In this document: in pieces, positions 20,147 to 28,946 of the stretch
Layout: each line of letters opens with the position of its first letter
How positions within the stretch are numbered: the stretch's first letter is position 1
Source: Kovacikia minuta CCNUW1
GTDB taxonomy: Bacteria; Cyanobacteriota; Cyanobacteriia; Leptolyngbyales; Leptolyngbyaceae
Assembly: GCF_020091585.1 (NCBI RefSeq)
Contig: NZ_CP083582.1
Span: forward strand, 5,962,536-6,026,535
Direction of reading: 5' to 3'
DNA length: 64,000 bases
Translations under genes and position numbers: made by a program
Notes under the pieces: generated by a model
Told to the model about the DNA's origin: nothing
The model's input: only the letters and a program-made list of their open reading frames with translations
The model's database searches: none

Positions 20147-21472
20147 TTAGTCGATCGCGTCTGGTTCAGGTGGGGGAAGTAGCGTTACCCGAACGCGCTG
20201 TCCATCTTCCAGAATGGTCAGCAGGATGCTATCAATCTGGAGTTGATCGCCAGCAGCTGGCGATCGCTGTAACGTCTCTAAAAACAATCCTGCCAGGGTT
20301 GCCGCCTCATCGCGAGGGAGTTCCAAATCCAGTTCATTATTGACCGTCGCAATGCTGGCGCGAATCTTAAAAATTCCCTCATGCTGACCGAGGCGGCGAA
20401 ACTCCTGCTCTTCCTCTGCATCATATTCGTCTCGAATCTCACCCACAATTTCTTCCAGCACATCCTCCAGGGTCACCAATCCTGCTGTACCCCCAAACTC
20501 ATCTTTCACAATCACGAGATGAAGCCGATTCTTTTTCATCTCTGCCAGCAGTTCATTGGCGGGTTTATTTTCGAGGATGAAATAAACCGGACGCAGTAAT
20601 TCCCGGATGCTGGGAGGGTTCTCCAACACCCCACGCAGGGGACGGATCAAATCCTTTACGTGTAGGATGCCCACGATCGTGTCCAGGTCATCCTCGCAAA
20701 CGGGCAGCCGGGTGTGGGCATTCTCTGAAACGAGTTGATAAGCTTCTTCCAGGGAAATGGTCGTTTTAACATATTGAATCTGGATTCTGGGAACCATAAT
20801 GGCGCGGGCAGTAATTTGGCTCAGTTCAACCGCTCCATAGATGATTCGGCGCTCTTGTTCGCCAACAGCGCCGCCAGCCCGCCCCGCATCCACGATCGCC
20901 TTAATTTCCTCCGGACTCACCGCTTCTTCCTCCTCAGCCGGAGGGTTCCCTGTCAGCTCCAGAATAAAATTGGTGCAGATACTCACCAGCTTGACGATCG
21001 GAGCTACCAGTTTCTCTAGCAGGCGAATTGGACGCACGCAAAACAGAGCAAACTTCTCGGCATGCTGAATCGCCAACCGCTTGGGTACCAGTTCACCCAG
21101 AATCAAACTGAGCAGGGCAATTAGGACTGTTACCCCCACAAGGGCAGCCTGGTCTGCAATCTGGACTCCCAGAATTGGGCGAAGCCGAGTTGCCACAGGA
21201 GCAGCCAGATTCTTAGCCGCAAATGCCCCATTCAAGAAACCTGTTAGCGTTATCACCAATTGAATGGTTGCCAGAAACCGCGTGCTATCTTCAGTGGTTG
21301 CCAAAACCATGCGGGCACGGCGGTTACCCTGATCTGCCAGCAGTTTCAGGCGCACATCACTGGCAGAAACAAGCGCAATTTCTGACGCCGCAAAGAATGC
21401 ATTAATGAGAATTAGAACCAGGTTGATCAAAAGCAGCAGGGCAACATCAGGTGGCTCTGTACTGGTGTTCAT
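20147..21472 (-). CDS. CNNM/CorC (HlyC/TlyC-like) membrane protein with CBS pair
   Basis: 441 residues. The N-terminal DUF21/CNNM transmembrane domain (about 1-190) has LINAFFAASEIALVSA, TIQLVITLTGFLNGAF and LILGELVPKRLAIQH. Two CBS domains follow (about 215-340; MVPRIQIQYV..., VGILHVKDLI), then the CorC/HlyC C-terminal domain (about 350-435). Proteins of this plan are often labelled hemolysins, but the better-studied members are linked to magnesium/cobalt efflux or homeostasis, so transport is the more likely role. Single gene on the minus strand. Confidence 0.88.
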   Translation of the reverse strand: MNTSTEPPDVALLLLINLVLILINAFFAASEIALVSASDVRLKLLADQGNRRARMVLATTEDSTRFLATIQLVITLTGFLNGAFAAKNLAAPVATRLRPILGVQIADQAALVGVTVLIALLSLILGELVPKRLAIQHAEKFALFCVRPIRLLEKLVAPIVKLVSICTNFILELTGNPPAEEEEAVSPEEIKAIVDAGRAGGAVGEQERRIIYGAVELSQITARAIMVPRIQIQYVKTTISLEEAYQLVSENAHTRLPVCEDDLDTIVGILHVKDLIRPLRGVLENPPSIRELLRPVYFILENKPANELLAEMKKNRLHLVIVKDEFGGTAGLVTLEDVLEEIVGEIRDEYDAEEEQEFRRLGQHEGIFKIRASIATVNNELDLELPRDEAATLAGLFLETLQRSPAAGDQLQIDSILLTILEDGQRVRVTLLPPPEPDAID

Positions 21473-21483
21473 GAGTATAGGGG

Positions 21484-21640
21484 GCAGGTGTCAGGTGTCA
21501 GGTGTTAGGTGTCAGGTGTCAAAATTAATTCAAAACTAAAAACTAAAAACTTAAAGCTCATAATCCATAATTCATCATTCTTAATTCTCAATTTTTAATT
21601 CCCCTCACCCCTCACCCCTCACCCCTCACTCCTCATCCCC
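21484..21640. repeat. CAGGTGT / CCCCTCA short-repeat spacer
   Basis: GTCAGGTGTCAGGTGTTAGGT units, then AAAACTAAAAACT, TTCATCATTCTTAATTC and CACCCCTCACCCCTCA units. No gene. Confidence 0.7.
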
Positions 21641-21679
21641 TACGATAGAATCATCTATAGATTCGGAGGAGTTTTAGCG

Positions 21680-22273
21680 ATTTATACCCGTCCTCTTGCT
21701 CGCCTCATTGAGCAGCTTCAACATTTACCCGGCATTGGCCCCAAAAGTGCCCAAAGGCTGGCGCTTCACCTCCTCAAACGCCCGGAAGAAGAGGTCAAGG
21801 CGTTGGCGATCGCGCTGATGGAAGCCAAGCAGCAAGTGGGTTATTGCTCTGTTTGTTACCATCTCTCAGCTGAGCCAGTTTGTGAGATTTGTCGATCGCC
21901 TAACCGCGAAAGCCAAACGATTTGCGTTGTCACCGACTCCAGAGATGTAATTGCGTTGGAAAAGACTCGTGAGTATCGCGGCAAATATCATGTCCTGGGT
22001 GGGGTTATTTCGCCGATGGAGGGTATTGGTCCCGATCAACTCCACATTCAACCCCTGGTGCGCCGAGTCAGTCAGCAGAAAATTGAAGAGGTAATCATCG
22101 CCATCAGCCCCAGCGTGGAAGGCGAAACCACCACCCTCTACGTCGGGCACCTGCTGAAACCGTTTACAAAAGTCACCCGCATCGCCTTTGGTCTCCCTAT
22201 GGGTGGCGATTTGGAATATGCCGATGAAGTGACCCTGGCAAGGGCGTTGGAAGGAAGACGGGAGTTGGAGTAG
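21680..22273 (+). CDS. recR: Recombination protein RecR, apparent ATT start
   Basis: Part of the RecFOR pathway that loads RecA at gaps; recF is also in this window. The 197 residues from 21680 match the normal RecR length: helix-hairpin-helix ([17 protein letters not shown]), four-cysteine zinc finger ([16 protein letters not shown]) and Toprim domain ([21 protein letters not shown]). The conserved N-terminus [13 protein letters not shown] starts right after an ATT codon, which has a strong Shine-Dalgarno GGAGGAG 8 bases before it. No ATG, GTG or TTG lies in frame between that site and codon 42. Starting at the first ATG (21803) would delete the HhH motif. I therefore read ATT as the initiator. 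Confidence 0.85.
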   Translation: MYTRPLARLIEQLQHLPGIGPKSAQRLALHLLKRPEEEVKALAIALMEAKQQVGYCSVCYHLSAEPVCEICRSPNRESQTICVVTDSRDVIALEKTREYRGKYHVLGGVISPMEGIGPDQLHIQPLVRRVSQQKIEEVIIAISPSVEGETTTLYVGHLLKPFTKVTRIAFGLPMGGDLEYADEVTLARALEGRRELE

Positions 22274-22359
22274 CTGATAGCTTGCTTAAATCATTCGTAG
22301 GGTATGAATTGAGGCTTTTTGGGTAAAACAGGTAGCAGCATAAAGCGGGACACACAGCC

Positions 22360-22374
22360 AGAAACCGGGGTTCT
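22360..22374 (+). repeat. Left arm of a hairpin repeat split by an insertion sequence
   Basis: AGAAACCGGGGTTCT. Its exact reverse complement is at 23607-23621. If the IS at 22403-23590 and one target duplicate are removed, the two arms are separated by about 35 bases and form a hairpin related to the 106-bp elements. Confidence 0.7.
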
Positions 22375-22426
22375 TTTTAGCCTTAACCGCTTTAGCCTCA
22401 ACGGGTGCATCCCAGTCTTGTAAGTC

Positions 22427-23230
22427 TTAGAGTGAGAGTTGCCCATTGAGATAAGCGCAACGGTGCAGCAACACTTGCGGCACATTGTCCGCTTTCCACT
22501 GTGCCCCGGTCAGTTTGATACGTGCGCTGATCTGCTTCACCGTCGATTCAATCATGCCCGACCCAATTGAAATGCCTTCGGCTTGGTAGTAACTATAGTT
22601 GACAATGCGATGACGATGTTTGGTGAGATAGGCGATGAAGTTGTCAACCTGTTCATGCTGCCAACCCGTGAATTGCTCAATTGCGCCATCTACGTTACCC
22701 TGCCACAACAAGCTTTCCACAGTGGCTAATCGTTGCAGTGAACCACCGACTTTGTACAGATTTTCGACCAGATGAAACCAATCTAAAATCTCACGTCGTT
22801 GGCTGACTTCAGCAATCCCTGCAAACAAGTTCCAAATCCCATCATGACCATCACCGAGACAAGTGACCGGAGTGTTCAGCGGTTGTTCGTTGACCCATTG
22901 GACTAATTGCTCATTGTCTTGCAAAAATGCCTCACAGCAATGTCCATGCAGATTCACAGCTTTGTAATCCTGCCATCTACAAATCTCTCCTTTTGGAGTA
23001 CGAATCCGCACCTTGCCGCCATCAATACTCATTTCCTCCACTGCGGTTTCAATTCGTGGCAACTCGAAGCACTGCCGATGCACTAACCGTTGCTGTGTCC
23101 CTCTGGAAACCTTCATTCCCGTTAGAATCGGAATATCTTGAGCAGATCGCTCATAGGACACATTCGCACTCAAAATCAAGCAGCATTTCTCCAAGTAAGG
23201 ACTTAACTGAGTGCGCTCTTTCACGTTCAA
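22427..23230 (-). CDS. ISKra4-type transposase, catalytic part
   Basis: 267 residues from a TTG overlapping the stop of the preceding frame. Acidic catalytic-type motifs: MSIDGGKVRIRT, CLGDGHDGIWNLF, ILDWFHLVENLYKVGG and ISIGSGMIESTVKQI; the set GDG..W, DWFH and GSG..ES is characteristic of ISKra4/ISAzba1-like transposases. It must work together with the upstream 105-residue frame, either through frameshifting or by re-initiation at the 4-base overlap. Confidence 0.85.
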   Translation of the reverse strand: MNVKERTQLSPYLEKCCLILSANVSYERSAQDIPILTGMKVSRGTQQRLVHRQCFELPRIETAVEEMSIDGGKVRIRTPKGEICRWQDYKAVNLHGHCCEAFLQDNEQLVQWVNEQPLNTPVTCLGDGHDGIWNLFAGIAEVSQRREILDWFHLVENLYKVGGSLQRLATVESLLWQGNVDGAIEQFTGWQHEQVDNFIAYLTKHRHRIVNYSYYQAEGISIGSGMIESTVKQISARIKLTGAQWKADNVPQVLLHRCAYLNGQLSL

Positions 23231-23544
23231 GACTTTCGCTTGGTTTTCGGTGAGGCTGATGCTGCCAAGGATGCTTTTGAGTTGCCGACTTCGTCCGCTG
23301 CTAGGACCGCTTGCCCTTGTGATAAAAAATTACCGATTTCTGGACTGACCTGCTCCAGGACATGTCCTCTTACTGCCGCTTCGATGCCTTCAAGGGTGGT
23401 TAATTGCTCTGGGGCAGTTTCATCGTAGAGCAATGCCGCTATCGCACGAGCGTGAGCTTGAATTTGTTGAAGTTTCTCAGCATCCATCGTCGGCATCCTT
23501 GGGAAATAGTAGGGGGTCCCTTTAGCATAATCGAGTCTTCCCAA
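23227..23544 (-). CDS. ISKra4-type transposase, N-terminal frame
   Basis: Up to 105 residues; the more natural start is MPTMDAEKLQQIQ about 15 codons in. It is a helical N-terminal region (RAIAALLYDE, EGIEAAVRGHVLEQV) ending SPKTKRKS. The stop overlaps the TTG of the catalytic frame (TTGA), with an A/G-rich stretch just upstream. Two-frame organisation is common in this family, so this is not necessarily decay. Confidence 0.75.
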   Translation of the reverse strand: MGRLDYAKGTPYYFPRMPTMDAEKLQQIQAHARAIAALLYDETAPEQLTTLEGIEAAVRGHVLEQVSPEIGNFLSQGQAVLAADEVGNSKASLAASASPKTKRKS

Positions 23545-23606
23545 TTCGCTGCCTAAGTATTCCTACTCATTGCATAACTGGGATGCACCCAGCCTCAACC
23601 CTTCGC

Positions 23607-23621
23607 AGAACCCCGGTTTCT
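23607..23621 (+). repeat. Right arm of the split hairpin repeat
   Basis: AGAACCCCGGTTTCT, the exact complement of 22360-22374, just outside the IS target duplication. Confidence 0.7.
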
Positions 23622-23673
23622 CAACTGTCATGGCTTGAGTTGATACCCGATAAAACCTATTTTTTAAGTAGTT

Positions 23674-24294
23674 ATGAGTCACTTTCTCATTGCAATAGTC
23701 TCTTTTGCTGGAGGCTTTTTGTTTTTTTTGCTTGTAGAGCGACTCAAGAAAAGGAGAAAGCAATGGAATCAGGAAGAGCGATCGCGCGCTTACAAAGCTC
23801 TTGGAAATACACAAACTATTGCAGATATGACTGCTGATGAAGATTCCACACTTGGACTTAATCGCTTGCCTCATATTGCATTTACACGGCAGGTTTGGAA
23901 AAATCTTCCTTTATCCTGCGATGATTCAGAGTGGCTAGATAACACTATCAATTCTTCATCTGCACCTGTAGCTAGTGTGTATCAGCGTTTATTAGAAGCA
24001 GGATTTACGAAAAGAGAAATAACCCTGATCATGAGGGAGTCCCTACTTGGATTCTTGTTTAATATTTGTTATTTGCTAGATGACAATATGCTTGACAACT
24101 TAGGTGATGAGCTAAAGGGAGTAGGTTGGGGAATATATGAAACTCATCTTGATAGAAAGGGTAATCGTTATCCAGGACAAGAAATAGGATGCTTACATGA
24201 ATTCTCTCGATACTTTGATTTAGATGCTCCAGATAGTGCATCTTATCTGGACGAAACTGTAGTTAGAAGACAGCAATCGCGTAAGGAAACATAG
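23674..24294 (+). CDS. Uncharacterised membrane-anchored protein
   Basis: 206 residues, no family recognised. An N-terminal TM segment (FLIAIVSFAGGFLFFLLVERL) is followed by a basic stretch (KKRRKQWNQEER), which predicts an anchored protein with a cytoplasmic body. The body contains SVYQRLLEAGFTKREITLIMRESLLGFLF and an acidic segment (YLLDDNMLDNLGDEL). Base composition is more A/T-rich than neighbouring housekeeping genes and HIP1 sites are few. It sits immediately beside the IS element, which suggests acquisition. No start ambiguity: ATG at 23674 with no earlier in-frame start close by. Confidence 0.6.
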   Translation: MSHFLIAIVSFAGGFLFFLLVERLKKRRKQWNQEERSRAYKALGNTQTIADMTADEDSTLGLNRLPHIAFTRQVWKNLPLSCDDSEWLDNTINSSSAPVASVYQRLLEAGFTKREITLIMRESLLGFLFNICYLLDDNMLDNLGDELKGVGWGIYETHLDRKGNRYPGQEIGCLHEFSRYFDLDAPDSASYLDETVVRRQQSRKET

Positions 24295-24336
24295 CGTAAA
24301 AAGGTGAATCATTGAAAACAGAGTTGTTTAACTGTT

Positions 24337-24882
24337 TCAATTAACAGCTTTTCCGATCGAAGTTGGATTTAGGAGGGAAAACGACGCCTTCTGTGCAATC
24401 GTTTCAGAAAGATCAATTTGCTTCAGTACGACTAGATTTTCCTGAATAAACATATCTCTGACGAATGTGCTTGCGCCTGTGTTAAAGCCACTTTCGTAAA
24501 ACACTTCCCGAATTCCCGCAGAGATAATGAGTTTTAGACAAAACAGACAAGGCTCCAGGGTGACGTAGATGCTGCCACCATCGGTTGAAATCCCATGTTT
24601 GGCTGCCTGGGCGATCGCGTTTGCCTCGGCGTGAACTGCGCGTGAAGGCAAATCCCGTCGAGCATCACAGCTATCTAAACCTGGGTAGCAATAACCCTGA
24701 GCGGTACAATGAGCCGAGCCTGAGGGTGGTCCATTGTAACCAGTCGCGAGAATTTGCTTGTTCTTGACAATCACCGCGCCGACTGGAAATGCTAAACAAG
24801 TAGAACGAGTAGCTGCTAACTTAGCAATCATTAAAAAGTACTCATCCCATGAGGGTCTCTGGTTACACTCCGGTTGAGCCAA
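24337..24882 (-). CDS. dCMP deaminase-like zinc deaminase
   Basis: 181 residues of the cytidine/deoxycytidylate deaminase fold. The zinc site is complete: H84 and catalytic E86 in VHAEANAI, with C112 and C115 in LEPCLFC. The insert with [18 protein letters not shown] (His/Cys-rich) is typical of dCMP deaminases and of ComE-like proteins. Predicted reaction: dCMP to dUMP, feeding thymidylate synthesis. Its first 20 bases overlap the end of the dUTPase gene upstream, so the two are probably translated from one message; both enzymes yield dUMP. Confidence 0.82.
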   Translation of the reverse strand: MAQPECNQRPSWDEYFLMIAKLAATRSTCLAFPVGAVIVKNKQILATGYNGPPSGSAHCTAQGYCYPGLDSCDARRDLPSRAVHAEANAIAQAAKHGISTDGGSIYVTLEPCLFCLKLIISAGIREVFYESGFNTGASTFVRDMFIQENLVVLKQIDLSETIAQKASFSLLNPTSIGKAVN

Positions 24883-25309
24883 AACCTTTTTCTCCTCTGG
24901 CAGAACTGTCTAGATCCTTAACCTCGTCAACCTGAACTTTGAAAACAGGTTTGATCACCATCTGAGCTATTTTCATCCCAACTGTTACCTTAAACGGGGC
25001 TTTGCCATGATTGATCAAAATGACTCCAATTTCTCCCCGGTAGCCTTCATCGATGGTTCCCGGAGTATTGAGAACAGTGACTTGATGCTTGAGAGCCAAA
25101 CCGCTCCGGGGTCTTATTTGCGCTTCTGTGAAAGGCGGTAGCTGAATACTAATACCCGTGGGAATCAAAGTACTTTCACCCGACTCGATAATTGTTTCTG
25201 CATTAGAAAATATATCTAAGCCCGCATCGCCTTCATGGGCATATTCTGGAAGCTGTGCCCCTGCTTCCAAACGTTTGACTTTCAGTACGTACTCCATACA
25301 TGGCGTCAT
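24863..25309 (-). CDS. dut: dUTP diphosphatase
   Basis: Hydrolyses dUTP to dUMP and diphosphate, keeping uracil out of DNA. All five trimeric-dUTPase motifs are present: GDAGLDIFS (I), RPRSGLAL (II), [16 protein letters not shown] (III), [11 protein letters not shown] (IV) and the C-terminal [11 protein letters not shown] arm (V). I chose the ATG at 25309 because about 30 residues before motif I is the family norm; an in-frame ATG at 25366 would add 19 residues, and one at 25297 is also possible. It overlaps the dCMP deaminase start by 20 bases. Confidence 0.9.
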   Translation of the reverse strand: MTPCMEYVLKVKRLEAGAQLPEYAHEGDAGLDIFSNAETIIESGESTLIPTGISIQLPPFTEAQIRPRSGLALKHQVTVLNTPGTIDEGYRGEIGVILINHGKAPFKVTVGMKIAQMVIKPVFKVQVDEVKDLDSSARGEKGFGSTGV

Positions 25310-25463
25310 TATGTTTCGCGCCCCTGTTGGTTTCAAATTTACCCCCAGAAGCTCACAACGAATCATTGATCAAACTGGTCATAAAAGCCAGCAGGTTTTA
25401 GAGATTCTATATCTTTCGGGGCAAAAAATCGCAAGCTTGAGCCTTCTTGTTTCTTTACAGCCC

Positions 25464-26252
25464 CTAAGCTCCCATACCGGAGTATTGCTTCAAGCCCTTG
25501 CGCCAGAGCCAGCGGTTGATGAAGAAGAGAATCCCGCTCCAGCCGAGTGTTACCAGCAATCCGCGGCCCAAGTCTACGGGGAGTTCGACCAGGATGCTGG
25601 CGGGAAAGTAGACCAGGTAGGGAAAGGGTGTCCAGAGGACAATTTCGCGCATTAAGGGGGGAAATACTTCTAGTGGAGCGATTAGCCCGGATAGAAACAT
25701 GTAAAACAGAAAGCCAAACTGTTCCAGGGCGCTGGCGCGTTCCGTCCAGAAGGCGAACATGGCCAATGTGTACTGAATCAGAAAGCGCAGCACGAATGCC
25801 AGAATCACCGCGATCGCAAACAGGAGCAAACTACCAACACTGGGAACCCAAAAGGATTGGGGATACAGCAGGAAAAATAGCCCGATCAAAACCAGGGCAA
25901 AGGGCATGCGGGCAAGGCGCTCTCCGTGGTGAGCGAACAGGTAATGCCAGACTGGGTCGAGCGGTTGCAGCAGGCGAAATGAGAGTTTCCCCTCGACCAC
26001 ATCTTTCTCAAATTCCCAAATGACCCAGACGATCGTGAACTGGCGCACAATGAATGCTGCTAGAAAATAGCGGGCAAACTGGACGGGGGAAAGTCCAAAT
26101 TGTCCGCTCCCTGCTGCTTGCATCCAGATTCCCATCAAGATGAATGGCAGCGACCCGGCTAACACCCACAGGATTAACTCTGCCCGATATTCCACCATGT
26201 AGGCGTAGTAAACCGAGGATAGCGCCTGGGCGATGCGTCGGGTGCGGCTCAT
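25464..26252 (-). CDS. ABC-2 type exporter permease
   Basis: 262 residues with about six hydrophobic segments (AELILWVLAGSLPFILMGIW, VPSVGSLLLFAIAVILAFVL, LVTLGWSGILFFINRWLW among them). The loop WEFEKDVVEGKLSFRLLQPLDP is typical of the ABC-2 permease subfamily formerly called DUF990. Its ATG overlaps the stop of the ATPase gene (ATGA), so they form a coupled pair. Such systems usually contain a second, related permease; only one is seen here. Substrate unknown. Confidence 0.85.
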   Translation of the reverse strand: MSRTRRIAQALSSVYYAYMVEYRAELILWVLAGSLPFILMGIWMQAAGSGQFGLSPVQFARYFLAAFIVRQFTIVWVIWEFEKDVVEGKLSFRLLQPLDPVWHYLFAHHGERLARMPFALVLIGLFFLLYPQSFWVPSVGSLLLFAIAVILAFVLRFLIQYTLAMFAFWTERASALEQFGFLFYMFLSGLIAPLEVFPPLMREIVLWTPFPYLVYFPASILVELPVDLGRGLLVTLGWSGILFFINRWLWRKGLKQYSGMGA

Positions 26253-27232
26253 GACACCACTCCTGCCTGAAAGATGCGTCCAATCACTTCTTCGATCGGG
26301 GGTTCAGTGACGGCCAGATCCAACACTTCTAACTCCGTCAGAATTTTGGCAACCGTTCGGGTGAGGGTTTCCTGGGGCACCAGAAACCGTGCCCATGCCC
26401 CCTCTACTTCCTCCAGGTCAGCGTAGAGTGACAATTTTTCGGCGGGGTAGGGGTGTGCCAGTTCAACTTTCACTTCCCGACAGGGGGCGAAGCGATCGAC
26501 CAATCCCTCTAAACTACCGTCATAGACCAACGCTCCCTGGTGAATCACAATCACCCGTTTGCAAAGGGCTGTGATATCTGCCATGTAATGACTGGTCAGC
26601 AAAACCGTTGCCTGGTAGTGCTGATTATATTCCCGCAAAAACTCCCGCACACTCACCTGAGCGTTCACATCCAATCCCAGGGTGGGTTCATCCAGAAATA
26701 GAACCTGGGGTTGGTGAACCAGGGCTGCCAGCAGTTCGGCTTTCATGCGCTCCCCTAAGGAAAGTTTCCGCACCGGTTGGGTCAATTTTCCTTCTAAGGA
26801 AAGCATCTCGGTCAGGTTGCCAACTCGCTCCTGAAAGTCGCGATCGCGAATCCCATAGACTGCGGCATTGATCCTGAGTGAATCCATCGCAGGCAAATCC
26901 CAGATGAGCTGCTGCTTTTGCCCCATCACCAGGGTTATTTTCTTTAAAAAGGCAAACTTGCGCTGAAATGGCACATGTCCTGCCACATCGACCCGACCCT
27001 CCGAAGGATGAATCAGACCCGTCAGCATTTTCAGCGTGGTGGTTTTGCCTGCCCCATTTGGCCCCAAAAACCCCACCACTTCACCCGGTTCAATCTGGAA
27101 CGAAATATTTTGAACTGCCCTGATATAGCGATAGTTGCGCCGAAAGAAGTGCAAAGCAGTACCCTTTAACCCCGCTTCTTTGACCGCTACAGGGTATATT
27201 TTGCTCAGATTTTCAACCTGGATGGAGGACAT
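26249..27232 (-). CDS. ABC transporter ATP-binding protein
   Basis: 327 residues from the ATG at 27232 (MSSIQVENLSKIYPV). Walker A GPNGAGKTTTLKML, Q-loop region MGQKQQLIWDLP, signature LSLGERMKAELLAAL (LSLGE in place of LSGGQ), Walker B VLFLDEPTLGLD and H-loop LLTSHYM. The C-terminal 80 residues form the extra domain common in exporters paired with ABC-2 permeases. The frame stays open further upstream to 27394, but that extension is Pro/Ser-rich and encoded by spacer repeats, so I do not include it. Confidence 0.92.
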   Translation of the reverse strand: MSSIQVENLSKIYPVAVKEAGLKGTALHFFRRNYRYIRAVQNISFQIEPGEVVGFLGPNGAGKTTTLKMLTGLIHPSEGRVDVAGHVPFQRKFAFLKKITLVMGQKQQLIWDLPAMDSLRINAAVYGIRDRDFQERVGNLTEMLSLEGKLTQPVRKLSLGERMKAELLAALVHQPQVLFLDEPTLGLDVNAQVSVREFLREYNQHYQATVLLTSHYMADITALCKRVIVIHQGALVYDGSLEGLVDRFAPCREVKVELAHPYPAEKLSLYADLEEVEGAWARFLVPQETLTRTVAKILTELEVLDLAVTEPPIEEVIGRIFQAGVVS

Positions 27233-27480
27233 GGGGAAAGGAGGAGGGAGGACGGAGGAGGGACGGGGTGGGGAAGAGGAGGGAGGAGGGACGGGGAATG
27301 AGGGATGAGGCGGTGAGAGACGACACATGTATATCTGCATTAACGAATGACGACTAACAAATGACAAAAACGGATTACCCAACCCATCATTCAAAACTCA
27401 TCATTCTTAATTCTTAATGCTCCCCACACCCTACACCCTACACCCCCTACCCCGCTCCCTACTACCGACAGAAGTTTCTG
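27233..27480. repeat. Divergent spacer of GGAGGAGGGA and CACCCTACACCC repeats
   Basis: GGAGGGAGGACGGAGGAGGG and ACGGGG units next to the ATPase start, then AAAACTCATCATTCTTAATTC and CCTACACCCTACACC units toward the SIMPL gene. No gene; both promoters must lie within or between these repeats. Confidence 0.65.
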
Positions 27481-27562
27481 AAATTGTAACGAACTACACG
27501 CTGTGCAGTTTGAATGGCAGATTGGGGATACTCAAGTCTATCGATCGCGTGAGGAGAAACGG

Positions 27563-28324
27563 ATGAATTCATCGATTGTAATCAAGCAAGCGAGTGCAAC
27601 CAGGACACCCCGCTACTGGCATCGGTTTAGAGCCATTGCTCTTAGCACAGGGCTACTGACATTGACGCTAACCAATCCAGTGCTGGCGCAGGAGAAAATG
27701 CTGAGAACTTTGACAGCCACCGGGCGGGGGACAGAACTGGTTGCCACAACGCTGACCCAAGTGCGGTTGGGGGTTGAGACCCAGGGCAAGACGGCAAACG
27801 AGGTGCAGCAGGAAGTGGCCAGTCGATCAAATTCGGTGGTATCTTTGCTGAAATCACGCAATGTCGAACGATTGGAAACGACAGGAATTAATCTTAGCCC
27901 CACCTATCGTTACGATAATAACGTGCAGACCTTAACGGGATACACTGCCAGCAACATCGTCAGTTTCCGGGTTGAAACCCAGAAGGCAGGAACCCTATTG
28001 GATGAGGCAGTGAAGGCAGGAGCCAGTCGGATCGATGGCGTCAGTTTTATTGCCTCGGATGCGGCGATCGCGAATGCACAAAAGAGCGCGTTGCGCAAGG
28101 CAACCCAGGATGCTGAGGCACAGGCGGAGGTGGTCTTAAACGCCCTGGGGTTAACCCGGCGGGAAGTTGTTAGCATCCAGATTAATGGAGCCTCTGCCCC
28201 GCCGCCTCGCCCCTTGCCAATGGAAGCCGCCGATGCCCGGATTGCCTTTGCGAAAGCGCCAACCCCCGTGATTGGAGGAGAACAACAGGTTGAGGCAGCT
28301 GTGACGTTGCAGATTAGCTACTAG
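27563..28324 (+). CDS. SIMPL (DUF541) domain periplasmic protein
   Basis: 252 residues from the ATG at 27563, which has GAGGAG eight bases upstream; a GTG 60 bases earlier is less convincing. The signal peptide covers about residues 18-43 (ALSTGLLTLTLTNPVLAQ). The mature part is a complete SIMPL domain: LTATGRGTELVATTLTQVRLGVET, an oscillating strand-helix pattern, DEAVKAGASRIDGVSFI, and the final EAAVTLQISY strand. The family forms periplasmic or outer-membrane-associated assemblies; its role is poorly defined. Confidence 0.85.
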   Translation: MNSSIVIKQASATRTPRYWHRFRAIALSTGLLTLTLTNPVLAQEKMLRTLTATGRGTELVATTLTQVRLGVETQGKTANEVQQEVASRSNSVVSLLKSRNVERLETTGINLSPTYRYDNNVQTLTGYTASNIVSFRVETQKAGTLLDEAVKAGASRIDGVSFIASDAAIANAQKSALRKATQDAEAQAEVVLNALGLTRREVVSIQINGASAPPPRPLPMEAADARIAFAKAPTPVIGGEQQVEAAVTLQISY

Positions 28325-28417
28325 GGCGTAGGTGGTTGGAAGGGACAAAGGATAAGGAATAAAACAATCTCACCTGATTACCGCTTCCTCCCTCATCCCT
28401 TCCTCTACGGCCTAATC

Positions 28418-28789
28418 CTAAAACTCATCGTCATACCCACTGCTGCCCATATCTGCTTCGTTGTCTCGCTTAGATCCTAATAGTTCCAGACGTTCAACTC
28501 GAATCACAGGTTTGGAACGATCGATTCCGGTATTACGGTCCTTCCAATATTCAAACTTAAGTGAACCGCTTACACCGATCTGAGTCCCTTTTCGGACGTA
28601 GTTGGCAGCAACTTCTGCCTGCTTACCCCACAATTCCAAATTGAACCAATCTGGCTGATCACTATTTCGGGTACGCCGATTAACCGCCAGTGTCAAATTA
28701 CAGACAACACTTCCAGACTCAAAATATTTAACATCAGGATCACCACCGACCCGACCAACTAATGTAACGGAATTGAGGCTCATAACCAT
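28418..28789 (-). CDS. ssb: Single-stranded DNA-binding protein
   Basis: 123 residues, one OB fold: LNSVTLVGRVGGDPDVKYFESG, NLTLAVNRR, DWFNLELWGKQAEVAANYVRKGTQIGVSGSL, RVERLELLG. The C-terminal tail is short and acidic, ending GYDDEF, a variant of the DDDIPF partner-binding tip, with almost no linker, as in other short cyanobacterial SSBs. Two possible ATGs (28789, 28783) differ by two codons. Confidence 0.88.
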   Translation of the reverse strand: MVMSLNSVTLVGRVGGDPDVKYFESGSVVCNLTLAVNRRTRNSDQPDWFNLELWGKQAEVAANYVRKGTQIGVSGSLKFEYWKDRNTGIDRSKPVIRVERLELLGSKRDNEADMGSSGYDDEF

Positions 28790-28946
28790 TCAACCTAGCA
28801 ATAAAAGTTGTGCAAGAAATGTGCAGTTACATGAAGAATGACTGGATTCAGGAAATCAGCAAAATGGAACCCGTTTTTATTCATGATTCTGAATCATTTG
28901 CTGAGTTAGCGTATCTCGACAAAGGGGAATTTCAGGAGGGATAACA

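Larger units (their letters stand above)
22403..23590 (-). mobile_element. ISKra4-type insertion sequence, complete, 1188 bp
   Basis: Terminal inverted repeats GGGTGCATCCCAGT (22403-22416) and ACTGGGATGCACCC (23577-23590) enclose two transposase reading frames. A 9-bp direct repeat AGCCTCAAC flanks the element at 22394-22402 and 23591-23599, which is the target-site duplication. Perfect ends and duplication indicate a fairly recent insertion. Confidence 0.9.

Noticed and set aside
27233-27394. N-terminal extension of the ABC ATPase frame
   Set aside because: Encoded by GGAGGAGGGA spacer repeats, giving a Pro/Ser-rich stretch absent from the family; the conserved protein starts at 27232.
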